Assembly: GCA_016200895.1 (NCBI GenBank)
Contig: JACQDX010000052.1
Span: forward strand, 1 to 48,138
Length of the DNA stretch: 48,138 nt
DNA from: Burkholderiales bacterium
GTDB taxonomy: Bacteria > Pseudomonadota > Gammaproteobacteria > Burkholderiales > Burkholderiaceae_D
Reading direction: 5' to 3'
Part shown: one piece after another, positions 46,084 to 48,138 of the stretch
Layout: the number at the start of each line of letters is the position of its first letter
How positions within the stretch are numbered: the first letter of the stretch is position 1
The notes under the pieces: model-generated
Told to the model about the DNA's origin: nothing
What the model saw: the letters and a program-made list of their open reading frames with translations, nothing else
Database searches by the model: none
Translations under genes and position numbers: made by a program

Positions 46084-46112
46084 TTGCACTTTTCTGCCTT
46101 TGCGCTTATAGT
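46084..46112 (+). promoter_or_regulatory. Candidate promoter of the leuA leader
   Basis: TTGCAC (46084-46089) and TATAGT (46107-46112) are separated by 17 bases. The predicted start of transcription is at about 46119, immediately before the ATG of the leader peptide. Confidence 0.7.
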
Positions 46113-46119
46113 CTTTGGC

Positions 46120-46218
46120 ATGAACTTCGCATCTACATCAATAGCAAAAAACACTACAGCAGGCCTGTCTGGTCTGCTATCGCTATTGCTGGTATCTCTA
46201 CTAGCGTTCACGCGCTAA
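46120..46218 (+). CDS. Leucine-rich leader peptide of leuA
   Basis: A 32-residue open frame ATG-TAA. The first half is Ser/Thr/Asn-rich, and residues 16-29 (LSGLLSLLLVSLLA) hold eight leucines, four of them read by the CTA codon. This is the hallmark of transcription attenuation leaders that sense charged tRNA-Leu. There is no Shine-Dalgarno sequence; with the promoter given, the transcript would be leaderless. The region between its stop and leuA (46219-46349) shows no classic terminator with a T-run, only a weak CCACCC / GGGTAGG pairing, so the mechanism is not clear. Confidence 0.7.
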   Translation: MNFASTSIAKNTTAGLSGLLSLLLVSLLAFTR

Positions 46219-46349
46219 ATCCCCCTACACCCACAATTCGAGTAGTCTCACCACCCATGTGCGTCTTGCAAGGGTAGGCTAAAGAATATTCACAGTGCAG
46301 CTTTATATCTACAACATTTCAGACTTAAATTCATATCAGGAGCAATAAC

Positions 46350-47888
46350 ATGGCCGACAAACTCATCATATTCGACACAACCTTGCGCGATGGCGAACAA
46401 TCCCCTGGTGCATCCATGACCAAGGATGAAAAAATCCGTATTGCCAAGCAACTGGAAAGAATGAAGGTTGATGTGATTGAGGCCGGTTTTGCGGCAGCAT
46501 CACCAGGTGATTTTGAGTCCATCAAGGCGATTGCCTCCATCATCAAGGATTCGACGATCTGTTCTTTGTCACGCGCCAATGACCACGATATTGCCCGCGC
46601 AGCAGAAGCCTTGCAGGCAGCAGAGCGCAAGCGTATTCATACTTTCATCGCGACTTCTCCTTTGCATATGGAAAAGAAATTGCGCATGACGCCGGATCAG
46701 GTATTAGAGCAAGCCATACAGGCTGTGCGCTATGCCCGCAATTTTACCGATGATATCGAGTTCAGCCCTGAAGATGGTAGCCGTTCAGATATGGATTTCT
46801 TGTGTCGCGTGCTGGAAGCAGTCATTAAAGAAGGTGCGACGACGATTAACTTTGCCGACACCGTCGGTTATGCTGTGCCTGAGCTGTACGGCAATATGTT
46901 GAAGTCTTTGCGTGAGCGTATCCCCAATTCCGATAAAGTGGTCTGGTCTGTGCATTGCCACAATGACCTGGGCATGGCTGTCGCCAATTCCCTGGCGGGC
47001 GTCATGATAGGCGGCGCACGCCAGATTGAGTGCACCATCAATGGCCTGGGCGAACGTGCAGGTAATACTGCATTGGAAGAAATCGTCATGGCGGTACGCA
47101 CCCGCAAGGATTATTTTGATTTGCAACTGGGTATAGATATCAGCCAGATCGTACCTGCATCCAAGCTGGTGTCGCAAATCACCGGTTTTGCCGTGCAGCC
47201 AAATAAAGCCGTGGTCGGCGCGAATGCCTTTGCCCACGCGTCCGGCATCCACCAGGACGGCATCTTGAAAGCGCGTGACACCTATGAAATCATGCGTGCC
47301 GAAGATGTGGGCTGGAGCGCTAACAAGCTGGTACTGGGTAAATTGTCTGGCCGTAATGCCTTTAAACAGCGCCTGGAAGAATTGGGTATCGCACTGGAAT
47401 CAGAAACCGAAGTCAATGCGGCCTTTGCCCGCTTCAAAGAACTGGCCGACCGGAAGTCTGACATATTCGACGAAGATATTCTTGCCCTGGTCTCTGACGA
47501 AGAGCATGCCCACAATAATGATGCCTTTCACTATGTGTCTTTGTCGCAGCGTTCAGAAACGGGTGAATTGCCTTACGCCAAAGTCGTATTTACTTCAGAC
47601 GGCAAGGAAGTCACTTGTGAGGGTAATGGTAATGGCCCGGTTGATGCCATCGTGAATGCCATCGATTCCAAGGTGCAGAGTGGGGCAGAGCTGTTGTTGT
47701 TCTCGGTGAATGCGATCACCACTGGCACGCAGTCGCAGGGTGAGGTCACCATGCGTCTCTCCAGGGCTGGCCGCATCGTGAATGGCGTAGGCGCTGATCC
47801 TGATATCGTTGTTGCTTCAGCGAAAGCCTATTTGTCGGCATTGAATAAATTGCAATCAAAAACCGAGAAACTGAACCCACAGATTTAA
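46350..47888 (+). CDS. leuA: 2-isopropylmalate synthase
   Basis: 512 residues, the long bacterial form. First committed step of leucine synthesis: acetyl-CoA plus 2-ketoisovalerate. Motifs are [17 protein letters not shown] at the start, the metal-binding [12 protein letters not shown] near residue 203, [15 protein letters not shown], and [11 protein letters not shown]. The C-terminal ~130 residues are the regulatory domain for leucine feedback ([18 protein letters not shown], then [22 protein letters not shown]). A CAGGAGC ribosome binding site precedes the ATG. Confidence 0.97.
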   Translation: MADKLIIFDTTLRDGEQSPGASMTKDEKIRIAKQLERMKVDVIEAGFAAASPGDFESIKAIASIIKDSTICSLSRANDHDIARAAEALQAAERKRIHTFIATSPLHMEKKLRMTPDQVLEQAIQAVRYARNFTDDIEFSPEDGSRSDMDFLCRVLEAVIKEGATTINFADTVGYAVPELYGNMLKSLRERIPNSDKVVWSVHCHNDLGMAVANSLAGVMIGGARQIECTINGLGERAGNTALEEIVMAVRTRKDYFDLQLGIDISQIVPASKLVSQITGFAVQPNKAVVGANAFAHASGIHQDGILKARDTYEIMRAEDVGWSANKLVLGKLSGRNAFKQRLEELGIALESETEVNAAFARFKELADRKSDIFDEDILALVSDEEHAHNNDAFHYVSLSQRSETGELPYAKVVFTSDGKEVTCEGNGNGPVDAIVNAIDSKVQSGAELLLFSVNAITTGTQSQGEVTMRLSRAGRIVNGVGADPDIVVASAKAYLSALNKLQSKTEKLNPQI

Positions 47889-47895
47889 AGCTGAT

Positions 47896-47924
47896 TTGAT
47901 TCTGGCTTGAAACGGTGTTATAGT
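47896..47924 (+). promoter_or_regulatory. Candidate rpsO promoter
   Basis: TTGATT (47896-47901), a 17-base spacer and TATAGT (47919-47924), about 105 bases upstream of the rpsO start. The leader between them contains a hairpin GCTGTTTT-TAT-AAAACAGC around 47983-48000. Confidence 0.6.
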
Positions 47925-48028
47925 CACGCGTCCTGCCATTCCGGCGGGATTGTTATGTCACGATAATGATGGTTTTGTAGCTGTTTTTATAAAACAGCGA
48001 CTATTGTTATCGCATGTTAAGGAAAATC

Positions 48029-48138
48029 ATGTCTATCGAAAAAAATGCAAAAGCCGCTATCGTAGCGGACAATGCCCGTGGTCAAAACGACACAGGCTCT
48101 CCTGAAGTGCAAGTTGCTCTGTTGACTGCACGTATCAA
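48029..48138 (+). CDS. rpsO: 30S ribosomal protein S15 (5' part, cut by window edge)
   Basis: The first 36 residues are present, with the S15 signature [18 protein letters not shown]15 binds 16S rRNA early in small-subunit assembly and represses its own mRNA in some bacteria. The ATG follows AAGGAAAATC. The gene runs off the window's right edge. Confidence 0.95.
   Translation, partial: MSIEKNAKAAIVADNARGQNDTGSPEVQVALLTARI

Overview
The window reads as chromosomal DNA of a betaproteobacterium, order Burkholderiales, most likely Oxalobacteraceae. Base composition is moderate (roughly half G+C by eye), which fits Undibacterium better than Herbaspirillum or Janthinobacterium; the genus is an inference. 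Lineage markers are an EF-P with arginine at position 32 beside its rhamnosyltransferase gene earP, a sigma factor/DUF3619/DUF3106/RDD block divergent from ilvB-ilvN-ilvC-pssA-leuA, and a DUF3460 gene beside scpA and panC.

Layout. 1-250: 3' end of a transposase gene cut by the window edge. 332-3444: a small unknown gene and the methionine importer metN-metI-metQ. 3520-10147: a membrane protein fused to a spermidine-synthase-like domain, efp, earP, gloB, and a methyltransferase overlapping rnhA. 10166-12987: an AraC regulator, an EamA transporter and a MipA/OmpV outer-membrane protein. 13405-18870: the most unusual region, six co-directional genes encoding a VioB-type ferritin-like protein, a PQQ-type beta-propeller, an MntP-like membrane protein, a sorbosone-dehydrogenase-like propeller, a 74-residue cytochrome-c-like protein without a haem motif, and a lipocalin-like protein. 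A 99-bp palindromic repeat lies before the last gene. 19043-21590: a minus-strand group (GNAT, membrane protein, cytochrome b561, VOC protein). 21909-25494: tolA-tolB-pal-cpoB without tolQR. 25665-25882: two identical tRNA-Lys genes behind a consensus promoter. 26057-30933: a methyltransferase, ppx, a secreted unknown protein, and a TetR/CPBP pair. 31074-33370: a TonB-dependent receptor under a TPP riboswitch. 33428-40960: rarD, a btuF-like gene, panC, scpA, a DUF3460 gene, a LOG gene, a TetR gene, an RDD gene, a DUF3106 gene, a DUF3619 gene and a sigma factor. 41496-47888: branched-chain amino acid synthesis with pssA. 48029 to the end: start of rpsO.

Working together: the ilv and leu genes feed valine, isoleucine and leucine synthesis, and leuA is preceded by a leucine-rich leader peptide suggesting attenuation. 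EarP modifies EF-P. TolA, TolB, Pal and CpoB maintain the outer membrane during division. The six-gene cluster looks like a cytosolic redox or metabolite system: neither propeller has a visible export signal and the cytochrome-like protein has no CXXCH. I know of no described pathway matching it, and this is the best candidate for a new system here.
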